DNA of 64,000 nt, from NCBI RefSeq assembly GCF_037126465.1, contig NW_026999320.1, positions 186,001 through 250,000 of the forward strand, given 5' to 3'. A program made the translations under genes and the position numbers. The first letter of the stretch is position 1. Each line of letters starts with the position of its first letter. This DNA is from Ornithodoros turicata (lineage: Eukaryota; Arthropoda; Arachnida; Ixodida; Argasidae). This document shows, in pieces, positions 42,370-54,514 of this stretch. A model generated the notes under the pieces. It saw only the letters and a program-made list of their open reading frames with translations, was not told the DNA's origin and did not search any database.

Positions 42370-44790
42370 TTCATAGCGCCTTATGTTTTCACAGATATAA
42401 ATGACACCTTGTAGTACTTGTTGTTGACCTGGTTCCCTGGTTACTCGAGCCGATTAATATTAAAGTCACCTCAACAGACCTCATCTACAACACCTACTAG
42501 AAAGGTTGCAGGCTCCTTTTCGCGACACAGGTAGGATTATCAGAACCCACGGCCATAAGAGACTGAAACACTGAAATAATCTTATTGAAACACAAGGTTT
42601 CAAATAGAGTCCGTCCTTCATTAGGCATGATACAGACACACATGGCACAGATATTTATACTGATGTACATTAGTGAAAGGGAACGAAGAAGGTAGTGAGG
42701 AAGAAATCCAACTTCTTGTTAGAAAGTATTGATGGCACGAAAAAATAATACAAAACAAGGCACACAGGCGTTGCATAGTTGAAGTTTCTGTTACAATAAT
42801 TCTATCTGCAACAATGACATAAAAGGTACATGTAATAAAAGGTAAAAATAACAAGCTTGTACAATTGCAATATGCTATTGCCATGCTCGGGAAAGGTTAG
42901 TGGCCATGTAGTGCACAAGAGGATCGTGTAACAGAGGATTAAGAAAAAGCTTGAAGCTGCAGTCCCGCATGCTTGAAGTCCCGTGCATGTGCAGAGCTAA
43001 ACCCGTGGATGCAGCATACTTGTAACCACCGTTACAGGTGCAGTTCCAGTTCTGAGGGAAATGTAGAGCTTCTGCTTAGCATGTGGAGAAGTATGAGCTT
43101 ACGTATACAAATGAGCTGTCATTCAGGAAACAGTGTATAGAAGCTTCGAGATAATGTGTCTAGGTTTGACCCGGCACACTTACAACATCAATGGCAGCCA
43201 TGAGGAACCATGTTTCGATATAAAGAGCATAGGGAAGACACTTAACCGTGACCATATTTTATCTTCGCAGAGGATGTAGATCACCTCCTGAGTGAAACAC
43301 CGACAACTTGCAAAGATGTGAGCTAGAGTGAAATAGTAGCGCTCTACAAAAGGCCTGAGCCCACGCCAATGACTGCAATTGGACTGGTATGAGGGAAAAC
43401 ATGAGAAATTTATAATAAGAAATTGCAAAAGGGTTGCAAAGATGGATGTGCACAGAAAAGGTCTAAAATGTTTGTCAACGATAGGGAGGCTCTGAAGAGA
43501 AGTCTCTGTTGATGCCATTGGCATGACCCCCACCTGAGGCCTTCTTATACTGATAAAGTCATGAACTCCAGATGTTTTATAGGTAAGGTGATAGCCTTTG
43601 TTCTCTTAGAGATTCTGGACTGCAACGTGTTTGTGGCAAACACCTGTGCACTGTACAGAAGAAAAAAAAAAGAATACATACATTGCATTATTGCAAATTG
43701 ATATGAACAGAGTATGGGGATGTTCTCCTTCATTGTTTGCTTGTTTACTGCGATCACTTGTATGCTCATTCATAAACACAGTGATCAATAAAGCAACATT
43801 ACAAGCTTTGATGTCTGAAGAATGTATTTTACTGTCTGTCTGTTAATTTCCGAAGGGAATATGGCAGACATCTATTGTGAATGAAAGAGACTGTTGTGAT
43901 CAAGCAGTGTTCACGACCAAGCCATCCAGTGTACCAGTAAGATGGGAGGCATTCAATGCTGCCTACAAGCACCTGAAAGAAAAGTGAGAGCTTCATCTCA
44001 GTTAAAGCGAATAAAATACACATGGTCAGACAGCACCTACTGCATTACACGTCAAAAAGGCAAAAACCTTTGTATGCTTCAGAAGGAAAGTTTTCCCTTA
44101 TGGTATGTACAGTACATGTTTTGAGGACTTTTCTGCAGTGCCACCTGAGCCACCTGGTAACCTGTTTGTAGGCAAAGTACCCAAACTTCCCGCATGTACC
44201 AATGTACAATTATGATATGTAACTTTACTAATAACAAATCGAAGGCACACATGAATGAACTCACTTGTTCACTTTGCTGTTCCTGATAACAGCGTACTTC
44301 TCACTTTCTCTCACGTAGCAGTAGGATACCTGGAGCAACTGAGTCTTCAGCCACAGTATTTCGAAGTACAGATTTCTTGAAATGCAACCGCTGTGCTGCT
44401 TCAGTAACGTCTCATTTCGCGGCAACAAAGGCATTCTTCTGCCGTCGGCATCGGCACACATTTGCCGCAAGGACACCTGAACCGAAAGCACATTTCCATA
44501 TTTCCGCTGCCACAAGCAATATTTCCGCTGCGAGGTTCTCAACATTTTCATTACACATGAAGAGTGTTTCCCACGGCGGCCAGTTGACGGCAATGACGGT
44601 AAGTCATTCTCCGCCGACGATTCTGCGGATAATATCGTGTCATGCTGCGTCTCCCGCGTGCACTCGTAAGAACAAACGTTTTGCGGGCGTGACTGCTGGA
44701 CTCTCGCAAGCTCGAGGGCATTCAAGTTTGGAAAAAATCGACATCACACGACGTGGACCTCAAACCAACATTACGGCTTCGCCACACACG
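42370..44790. other. Interior of the TTAA element without a recognisable gene
   Basis: Open frames here, the longest being 154 residues on the minus strand at 44261-44725, show no domain, and codon use offers no support. It may hold decayed transposase exons or untranslated DNA. Confidence 0.35.
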
Positions 44791-45124
44791 ACCTACTCTA
44801 TACTAGAAACCTGGACAGCTGGCGATCCCCTATGGTAGAGACGGGTCACGGGTTAGTTACGTTAGTGACCGCTGCAAGCGCCACATACCATTATTGGGGA
44901 GAGGGAATCACACTTGCCACCGCCTTTAGTCTGCAACTGCTACGCAGGGATACTGCTTTGTCGTTGTCAACACAGCCTACCATCGCCGCGGTTTCGACAA
45001 GTCACGTGGTGACGAATAGTGCGAGCTAGCGCCAAATCCCATAGCCAAGCGGCGATTGCCAGGACTACTACCCCGGTGCTGGGAGCATTGCGGATGTCCA
45101 GGTCTCTAGTATAGTAGTAGGTCA
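44788..45124. mobile_element. Small hairpin-ended insertion near the element's right end
   Basis: GACCTACTCTATACTAGAAA and ACCTGGACAGC at the left pair with GTCCAGGTCTCTAGTATAGT and AGTAGGTC at the right, about 300 bases away. The interior is GC-richer than its surroundings. It looks like a MITE nested in the TTAA element. Confidence 0.45.
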
Positions 45125-45560
45125 TGTCGCCACAGACCGGGAGGCGGTTTAGAAAGGCGAGACTAGCCGTAGCCGACACGAGCCAACCCAGTGTTGTTGC
45201 TCAAGTTGTACTGAGCTTTGCGCTCGAAAGCAATCTTTGAAATTCGATTACTCAAAGAAAAAAGGGATTCAAAAAGAAATATTTTGTAACTGAGATGTAG
45301 TCTTCCTAGGCTTTCATAAAATCATAAGGTAACCCTGAGTTGAAATTCACTTTACAGTTCCTTTAAGGCTACGGTCCCACTATTTCCCTTCCCCATCACG
45401 TTGAATCAGTCGCTACTACGCGGCGCCACCATCCTTATCTGGTCGGTTAGCGGCCAGCAGGAACTCTGCTTTCTCTAAACAGGTTCGCTAGAGAATCTGT
45501 ACTCCCAAAATAGCCCTTCGGACTTGGGCTACCCCACGAGCCTATTATTCCTTAACAAAG

Positions 45561-48500
45561 GCAAGAGTCAAGGGCGTTGGCAGATGGAAGGAACGTTTTA
45601 CGGAAGGTTTTCGAGATCCTGTAACGCGAAAGACTAGAATACTTCACACTGAGGCAGTATAACAGCATATGCCTCATGTAATTTTATCAATTTAAAAAAA
45701 AAGTAAATTTAATCACGATTTGCTATCGCTTGTTTTCTCTCTCTTTCCTTTGTTTTTCTTCTTGCTATAAACAGGATTTGTCCGACATACTCCTTTCAAT
45801 ATCAGATTGCGCGACGGTAACTTTTGAAAAAAAAAAGGAAAAGATGAGAGAGAGAGACAAATGCGTAATACAGCGAAGCTAGAAAACAAGTGACCTGTCC
45901 TCTTGATATTTTTTAGATTTTTTTATTACGTGTTAGCGCCCCGAAGCAAGTGGGGCTATGAGCGGCGTTTCTATTCTCACTGTTGTTTCAGATACCTGTT
46001 GTTTTGCTTGTTACCTTGCTTGCTTCAGCATTCAGATAACAGTGAGTCTTCCTCGTGTGGCTGCTTCATATAATTTGAAGGCGAACGACAGTTTTTACAC
46101 GCCAGACCAACACCCCATTACACGCTTGTAATGGAGTGTGGGAAACCCTACACGCGCTTTCTGTTTGTGACAAAAAGAGGAGAACACGTTGATTCGGCAA
46201 GTTTAGAAGTTTAAATATTGAAACCAAATTTCCTTGTTACATTCCCTACAGACGAATGTCGTTGTCCATATATTTTCCGTGACGCGATTTTTCTATTTCT
46301 TTTATCGGTTTGACATTGTTAGTGAAACACGCGTAAAACAGCGGACTGCATATTTATGCCCTGGCTCTTTCGCGGACTTGATGGCTGTACATAATTGCCG
46401 ACATTTATTTGGCTGTCCCACCACATTTTTGTCATTTCCTGCGTTCAGGCGCAATAAGCCAGGACACTGTGCAAGCGCCCCTGTCCCACATTTTACCCTC
46501 GGTGTCTGTCTTTCTCTTTCATTTTCTCAAACATGACAACGGTTTGGAAAGCCTTTGAACTCAGCTGGACAATGTGCACAGAACTACCTTCCGGAGAGCT
46601 CTATCTCCATCAAGGTTACCAGGCGATGGTCCAAACAGATGAACCGTTTCATGGGGAAGTCCGAAAGCTACAAGAAAACATACCGTGTGGTTGAAAATTT
46701 ATAAGACATATTCACGTCAAAAACTAATGTGGCTACTGGGACTCTTTGTTTGTGTGTTGCACTTGTTTCATAAAAAAGAACGGGCAAAACGATTGGCCGG
46801 TCACAGGCGCGTATGCTCACTCACACATACACACATCTTTCTGTCACTGCTGGAAAGGGTTACTGCAATAACCTCTGTTATTGCAATAAAATGTACGGAA
46901 GGTACAACAGCATGCGCATAAGTCTTTAGACAAGACTGTGTGTTGCTATATGCGTACGAATTGATATACCTGTTCCTGCAACAATACTGGTAGTGTAATA
47001 TATAGTGATATATGATACGAAATGTAATCCATTCTTAGTCAGGTGCTTGCTGTCGAGGTCCAACCAAGGATAGAATTTGCAATCCCTGAATGAATACAGT
47101 ATAGAAGTGTGCCGTATGGATCAGTAACGTAGCCAGAAATAAGAAAATAAAAAGAGAAATTGGGAGGGGCTCGATGGGGACTTTACATGAAGTAGATGGA
47201 AGGAACGTTTTACGGAAGGTTTTCGAGAACGCGCAATGCGAAAGACCAGAATACTTCACACTGAGGCAGTCTCACAGCATATGCCTCATCTAATTTTATC
47301 AATTCCGCCTCCCTCTAAAAAAAAAAAGTAAATTTTATCACGATTTGCTATCTCTTGTTATCTCTATTTCCTTTGTTTTTCTTCTTGCCATGAAAAAGGA
47401 TTAGTCCGACAAACTCCCCTTGCCTACATAACGAATTTTTATTATGGTGCAGACGGTACCTGAACTCAGTCATACGCCATAGATGGCGGGACACACGTGC
47501 GAAATTCGGGGACGGGTTTTTCTTTTATGTGTTTGTGTGTGTGACTGGGCTGGTTTGCCTCTTGACAAACACACACACACACACACACAACAATAAGTGT
47601 GAAATTATACATACATACATTGCTTTATCACTGAGAAAAATGTGTAACACGTCGTAGCTCGAAAACGATTACCCGTCCTTTTGGTGTTGTCTCTCACAGT
47701 TGTTTCGGGTACCTGCTGTTTTATTTGTTACGTTGCTGCCTTCATCATCTGAACTATCGAGGAGATAGTGAGTCATCCTTGTTTCGTAGCTTGATGCACT
47801 TTGAAGGCGGACGACAGTCTGCACGCTTGTTTCTGTCTCACGTTTTAGCCATAACCTTCTAAGCGGGGAATCTACTTCGTAATAAAGTGTGGTCAACCCT
47901 ACGTGCGCTTTCTACTTGTGACAAAAAATTACAGGACGGTTATGTTAGTGTAACGCGAAGTTCAGCGTCAGTATGCGTGTGGTGCAATGAAGCCGCGTGA
48001 AAGTGAAAAACGAGAGAAAATTGACATTTTGACTCGGCGTGTTTCCATATTATATTACCTGCAAACAAATGTCGTTGATCACACGTTTTCCGTGACGCGC
48101 TTTCCTTCTTTTATGCTTTTGACATTGTTACTGAAACACTCTGTGTGAGTGGTGCACAACGCGTAAAACAATTAAGTAGACCGGGACGCTGCTGTGGCGT
48201 CGCTCATGACCTCAGTTGTCTCGTGTACATAAACCCCCAATTAAATTAACAACAATTGAATAGTAGGCTACATATTCATTATTTATGACCTGGCGACTGG
48301 TCTACCTGGGAAAGAGAGGTTTGTCGTCCGTCTTATGTCGCCTATTTTCCCTATTAATATGTAGATTTTATGGGCGGCATTAAAGACGTTGAGCAGCAAC
48401 GTAGTTGTTTTTGACGAAAACAGCAGAAAAAAAAACGCGAGAGAGATGGAGGGAGGAAAGGATACTACCTTCCACCAAAATGTGTCGCAGTCTATTTGGT

Positions 48501-50900
48501 CAACCTCATAGCATCTCGGGGTTGACCCCGAACTCCATACCTTATGAACTAAAATCGCCACCCCCTGCAATTGTCTTGATGGGAAAGTTATGCATCAACT
48601 TGTACAACTTCAGGAAGGTGAATTGCACTGCTGCACTGTGTTGAGTGCACTGTTGCACTGTGTTGCAGTGTTGAATGCACTGTTGCATTTTTTGTGATAC
48701 GATACGCCACGTCAGCTCCTCGTGTGTCGCTAAAGTGTCTGTTGGGAGCGCTCAATCAGATTTTTGCGAGATTCACCTCGGTGGTGGCATTCGCTGCACA
48801 CTTTTTTTTTCATTTCTTTTTACAAATAACCAGAACTCTCTCTCCGGTTTCGACTTTTCTGAGTTTACAATACCTTAGAATTCCTTTCCTTATGCCTTCT
48901 GATAGTTCGGCTTCATGAAATTTCGGCCATGTAGCAACCGTAATTTTGAAAACAGCCACCTAGCCCCTTCCTGATTCCGTTATGTATAACATCGCGAATC
49001 CGGGGTTCTCGTTTCTCTTCTTGTTGTTTCTTACTATTCTTATCTCTAGTGTAATACCGTTGCAGCAAGGAATGAATGGATTTTCTAATAGATCGTAAAT
49101 GTAATATGGCACAAAACGTTATGCGGACTTGGCAAATTTTGGAGTGCCATTCAAGAAATCAGGGAACGAAAATTCGTTCCAAGCTCTCCTACGGATAAAT
49201 GGCGTTGGTCACACAGGTTCCGTAGCACCGGTTTTCCTAAAACAGTTGACATGGTTACAGGGATACCATATTTTTATTAAGTTATTAACTAACTAACATG
49301 TTTATGTGGCTTCATAAGAAGAACTACTGGCTGGGAAGCCACATATATAAGGAGGCGTACATGTTCACTCGCAAAAGTCAAGGACGTTGGGATATGGAAG
49401 AAACGTTTTACGGCATGTTTTCGACATCGTGCAAATGCGAAAGACCAGAATACTTCACACTGAGGCAGTCTCATAGCATATGCATCATGTAATTTTATCA
49501 ATTCCCCTCCGCCCCAAAAAACGGTAAATTTTATCAAGATTTGATATGTCTTGTTCTCTCTGTTTCCTTTGCTTTTCTTCTTGTCATAAAAAAGGAACTG
49601 TCCGACAAACTCCATTCAATATCAGAAAACGGGACAGTAACTTTTGATAAAAAAGAAAAGAAGAAGAAGAAGGGAGAGACAAATGCCTAATACGTTGAAC
49701 CTCGAAAACAATTGATTTGTCCTCTTGATTGTCCTTTTTGTCTCTTTCTCTCAGTGATGTTCCAGATACCTGTTATTTTGCTTGTTAGTTTGCTTGGTTC
49801 AGCATTGAGGTCATAGTGTGCCTTCCTCGTGTGGCTGCTGGATATAATTTGAAGGCGAACGGCAGTTTTTACGCGTCTTTCAATATCGTTTCTTTTCTTC
49901 TTTTTCTTTTTTTTGCCAATAACCATCAAATCGGGAAATGTACTTTGTCATGGGACGTCGAAAACCCTACACGCGCTTTCTATTTGTGACAAGAAGAAGA
50001 GAACATGTTGACTCGGCAAGTTTAAAAGTTCCAATATTGAAATCAAACTTCCCTATTATATTCCCTACAGACGAATGTCGTTGATCACACATTTTCCGTG
50101 ACGCGAGCATAATAAAAAATTCGAGGCAAGTGATTACAATGGACTGGTAAGATGGCAAATGGTTGAAAAGGCCAGGCAGGAGCGGCCGGAGATGGCAGTG
50201 GTTGAAAAGGCAGGCAGGAAATTGCCCCTTCGAGAAACGAAAGCGGCTGCCCACACTGCGCACGTAAATGACAAGAATAGACGTCAGTAATGCAAAGATA
50301 ATCGCATAAACGAAGGGAAATTGGGAAATCTGAGATTTTACGCTATCTGACCTGTCCCTATACGTAGACCAGCGGCCGTGGAAAAGGGCCACGAGAGGAG
50401 CAAACAATGTCACACTTTTTTTTTTCTTTTTCTTTCTATTCGACTTCTCGATTCGAGTTCGAGTTATTGATTTGTGAAATGACAAAAGTTGATTGTACTC
50501 AGTTTGCGATAAACAGAGGCTTCTTCTGCAAGGTTCAAAGCTGAATTCGAGAAATTAGATTTTCATAAACTGTCTTGAAATAAGATAGTTACCGTCGTAC
50601 TGCAAAATTCTAGTAGCAAAACGCCTGCAACGTAGCATGCCTTCGCCTTGCCTATAATGCGAATGTTTATCATGGTGCAGACGCCTGAATTTAGTCATAT
50701 GCGGTACATGACGGCACACACGTGCGTAATTCGGGGACGGGTTTTTCTTTTGTGTGTTTGTGCGTGTGGCTGGACGCGTTTCCCTGTCGAGAGACAATGT
50801 TGTGCGTAGAGGCGCTACTAGCAGTGCAGCTGTTTTCGCTACTTTTTGCAGTAGTTAAAATTTTTTGTACCGTGTCCGATGCTGCTGCCGCTACTTTCCC
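45561..50900. repeat. Three diverged ~2-kb direct repeat units
   Basis: Unit landmarks recur in the same order. The motif ACGTTTTACGG, later CAGAATACTTCACACTGAGG and TAATTTTATCAATT, lies near 45595, 47205 and 49405. The ACCTG-TGTT-TTGTTA block with GTGAGTCATCC/GTGAGTCTTCC follows near 46000, 47710 and 49770. GTCGTTGATCACAC-like with TTTTCCGTGACGCG comes near 46255, 48070 and 50080. GGTGCAGACG with TTCGGGGACGGGTTTTTCTT follows near 47445 and 50675. Only units two and three share the last block. Units have many indels and no gene. Function unknown. Confidence 0.65.
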
Positions 50901-52346
50901 GCTGCTTTAGTGGGCAAAACAAAAGACGTAACTCGTATTCCACGCCATTTCACTTCGACAAGGCGGTATCAGTGTCTGAAGTCTCAGAATCCGGCATGAT
51001 CAAGTGACATTTTCTAATTTCTGTGCCAACTTATCCTGCCTAGAATAAAGATTTCAGAGCTGTTTTCGACAGTTCTCGTGCTTATTGTTCCCGCATAAAA
51101 CAATATTTTATTGCCTAAGCGTTATGTGGGCTCTACTCATCATGATTACATGTTCGTCATAAAAAGAATATCTTACAAGGCAGCTTGGCAGTAGCGCCGC
51201 TATATATTTCCTTCCGGTAGCGGTACCGCGCTACATTTCGGAATAAGTAGCGATGCTAGTAATTGCCCTTCGTGTTAGAGGAGTAGCAAATAGCGGTACT
51301 CAGTTACCTAAGTGTAGCGGGCTCAACACTGCCGACCGAAGCGACTGGGAGCAGACAAGTTGGTGCATAACCCGGTTCCTTCCGTTCGATTAGAAAACAA
51401 TGAAGCAAAAAAATAGAAAAGATCAAGGAACAAGACGAAGAAGCGTGTGCTTTGGAGACGGAGGAGAATTAGCCCCTAGCGGCTTTAACTGACACGCAGG
51501 ATATCAGTGACACTTGTAGTAACTGAAGATGACTCAGCATGCGCAGCGAGGTGCTCAGTTGCTATATGACTCGAACCTATGGCGATAATTAGGTTCATTA
51601 CGATAATTATGTTGATAATGCATTCCCTTGAGACCAGGGCTGCTTGCGTACCGAAGATAGTGCTGCACGAAATGCTACAGTCGTTCATTAGGAAGGGAAT
51701 CCTAATATCTTCCTTATTAGGAAGGACTCCTAAGGACCTGCGAATCATGCGAACCGGTACAGTCGTTCCTTGTACCGCTAGATTTGGTCCACAGGTACAC
51801 TACATGCACGTATTGCTCACTAGGCACGCACAAAAATAGGGTTCTACGATTTTTAGTTCCGTCCACAACAACGATTATGAGCCAAAGCCAACATGTCACG
51901 CCTGGGACACGTTGCGAGAATGCGAGAACGACAAACAAGGAAGCACACAAAAGACACGTTTCGAATAACAGCCTTATTGTGCGTTCCCCTCTTTCCCTTC
52001 CCACGATTTGCTCTCACAATTAGACATGTGGTACAACAACCGAAAAAATGTGAATGCGCGCGCTTTCCCATTATTTCCCTCAGTCATCTGTCCTCTGGTC
52101 GCGTGCCATGCTGAACCGATTGCAGCAGGACAGTGGTCCGAAATCTCGTGCAAGGTGGTCTATTTCCTGCTCGCATAACGCATTCCAAGTGTTCGAAGAC
52201 TTTTGTGGGAGAAGACACAAGAAAAGCCCTGGAACATGGGTCATCGACGTTCCGAAGAACAACTCGGCGTTACACTACACGACACAACTACTCGACCCTT
52301 GACGACGTATTAAAAAAAAAAGAAGAAGAAGAAGAAAAAGAAGTTG

Positions 52347-54514
52347 TTAGGCATGCAGCGTTTCCGTAGTCCATTTGTTCCATTCAGAGAGCAGGGACAA
52401 AGAGTCTGCCGGAAAGGCCGGAAATTGCCACGAGAGCACAGTTGCAGGAGATGCAGCCAGGAACCCGTACTGTACATCGACAAATAAGCCACATTTCTGA
52501 ACATGGCAGTTTGGTTCTGCTTCATACAATCTGATGACAACATCCTCATTCTGCTTCCCATACTCTGTAGCACTTGTAGAAAACGGCCTACGGTACACAA
52601 GCTGCTTCACAAGGTTGCTGCTAAGCGTGGTCCTTCTCCTCTTGCAAACTTTACCGAAGTTCGAAGATGATAGTCGGTTCTTGCGCTCTATCATCCATGC
52701 CAAGTTTGGCGCCTGCCCTCTGGTGCGAACTTCAATTTCATCCCTCTCCCGGGATCCTACCTGCAATCCTGACAGCAGCGCTGACGATTTTTCTTGATAC
52801 TGAATTGGTGACATATCTGGTTGCTTGCAATGCTCCCCGTAGTGTGCATTAGATGTAGCGTCACCCACATTCCTCTTCTTCGCCTTCAAGCCACTGGCAA
52901 ACTCCTCCTCCAGCCGCCATTTCCTGTCAGTCGCCGTTTTCTTGGCTTGTTCTCTCTTTGCAATGAATTACTTCACTGACGCAGAAGGGCCCTATCTGTA
53001 AGGCCTCTGACTGCAATGCCTTGCAACGACGGCCCATACTGGAAATGAGTGCTGCACCGTAGCATGTCTGTTGGTATGAACCCTTCTGACTCATGTTTAC
53101 CTGCTTACCACCAGAAACTTTTGCCTCGAATGACATCACAATCTCAGCAAGGTTGCTTGTGTCATTCGTAATCAGGCGGCCTGCCTTGTCAGCAATTATA
53201 TTTGGTGCAGAGAGTAGCTTTGTCTGCTTCGTCTGAAAGACGTATGGCAACGTGCTGAACATCTCGGTGCCTTTCGTTCCATCACAGAAGTAATCTTTGC
53301 AATCGTCATGGAAGCCGTACACATGTTTCAGGCCATTGATGAGGTATGCCCGAAGTTGTCTAGTGAGCTGTCGTTGAAGTACTTCCCTCTCATTGCTTGT
53401 GCCGTGGAACTTAGAAAGCTGTTGCGCATATTGCGATACTGCTTTTCGGGCACCATTAGAAATGCGTTTCTTACGAGGAACAGCCAGGAGCTTCTGGTTT
53501 TCCGAGTTTTCTTCACGGAGCTTGTATAGCCGGCTTGTATAATTTCTCACAACATGGTTTGCACACTCGTTCTTCTGCACTAGGTACCCATACTGTAAGT
53601 GTGTCATCGCTTGATGGTATACCGAAAGATCTCCATCCCCGACTAGTGTTCTGTACTGAAGCCCATGAACTTGCTCACTCACCTGGAAGCCTTGAACAAT
53701 GATGCCTGCTTCCGTGGCAGTCGAAGCCTTCTCCCAGTTCTTGTAGCACTTGTGTGATGGGATGGCAGTTCCCCTTACCTTGTGGTATTCACAGTAGCTG
53801 CAGAACTTGTTGCGCAAACCTAAGTGCAGGATTTTCTTGGTTCTTGCTCCGATGATGACAGCAACACCTGAAGAAGCTTAGTATCTGTGGCCGTGGCTTC
53901 TGTGTGACCAACCTCCGTCAACGATCACTTTAATGTTGGCTGTGATACCATCTTTACAAACGTCCCCAGCTGCCACTGCAAGCTCGTTTTCCTCCTTTCC
54001 AGCCAGGATGATGAACTTCATGAAAACTGCCTCCCAGTGATGAATGAGATATAAACAGAGAAAACAAAGAATGAGCAACCCAAAATGGCAAACAGTGCTC
54101 TCGTGGCACCGTGCATCCTTCTCAGATTACTTTTGGCAGAGTGCCGATTAAAATGAGACGTCAACAATGTGTTACCTACCTCTCCCAGTGCCTCCTCTCT
54201 TCTCAGGAAGGTACCCTTGTTCATTCTGGGCACCCCTAGCACTGAAAAAGACTCCTCGAAGCTGCAGAACCCAGCAGCCCGAACAGCAGCATTGTTGACT
54301 CCAATCTTCTTTTCGTCAGCCACCAGATATGTGGGTTCCGGGAAGGGACTTCACTGCAACCGTGGTATTTGTAAATGAATTCGGACCACAAACCAACCTT
54401 CCTTTCCTTTTCAAACGTGAAACGCTTTCCAAAACGGCCCGGACACGCGTGCTTATCCATTTCGCTAAGGCGATGAAGTGACCAGGGGAAATCATGCTCC
54501 GCCCGAGAATTCAA
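52347..54514 (-). pseudogene. Mutator-like/Kolobok-like DDE transposase with YqaJ-type nuclease domain
   Basis: Read on the minus strand, an N-terminal part (54514-54236) has GLWSEFIYKYHG. The next part has VNNAAVRAAGFCSFEE and VPRMNKGTF, then a GTAGGT donor near 54180 and an acceptor before the catalytic exon near 54040. The catalytic part has VDGGWSHRSHGHRY (first aspartate about 53918), NKFCSYC, VGDGDLSVY (second aspartate about 53636) and KQVNMSQKGSY. A TAA at 53878-53880 interrupts it in frame, and a frameshift near 52960 precedes the last part (52889-52347). That part has RLSSSNFGKVCKRR, TEYGKQNED and YGFLAASP, the start of a YqaJ viral-recombinase-type nuclease. The nuclease breaks off before its lysine motif. 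Family known from arthropod and cnidarian genomes; naming it Kolobok is inference. Confidence 0.75.

Larger units (their letters stand above)
40790..45362. mobile_element. TTAA-flanked DNA transposon with THAP-like remnant
   Basis: The ends AGGAACTGTAAAGTGAAATT and the complement AGGAACTGTAAAGTGAATTT form terminal inverted repeats. TTAA lies on both sides (40786-40789 and 45363-45366). At 4573 bp it is long enough to have been autonomous, but no intact frame survives. A run of 14 C's follows the left repeat. TTAA specificity and a THAP-like zinc-finger remnant point to the Kolobok superfamily, which I know to combine these; piggyBac is the alternative but normally has CC ends. Confidence 0.75.

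Noticed and set aside
42621..43533. Minus-strand open frames as transposase exons
   Set aside because: Frames are short, cysteine- and phenylalanine-rich, typical of AT-rich noncoding DNA, with no domain.
46234..46536. 100-codon plus-strand ORF as a gene
   Set aside because: It lies within the ~2-kb repeat units and is not conserved as a frame in the other units.
51485..52004. Missing C-terminal exon of the YqaJ domain
   Set aside because: No lysine-containing catalytic motif or matching splice acceptor could be found in the minus-strand frames.
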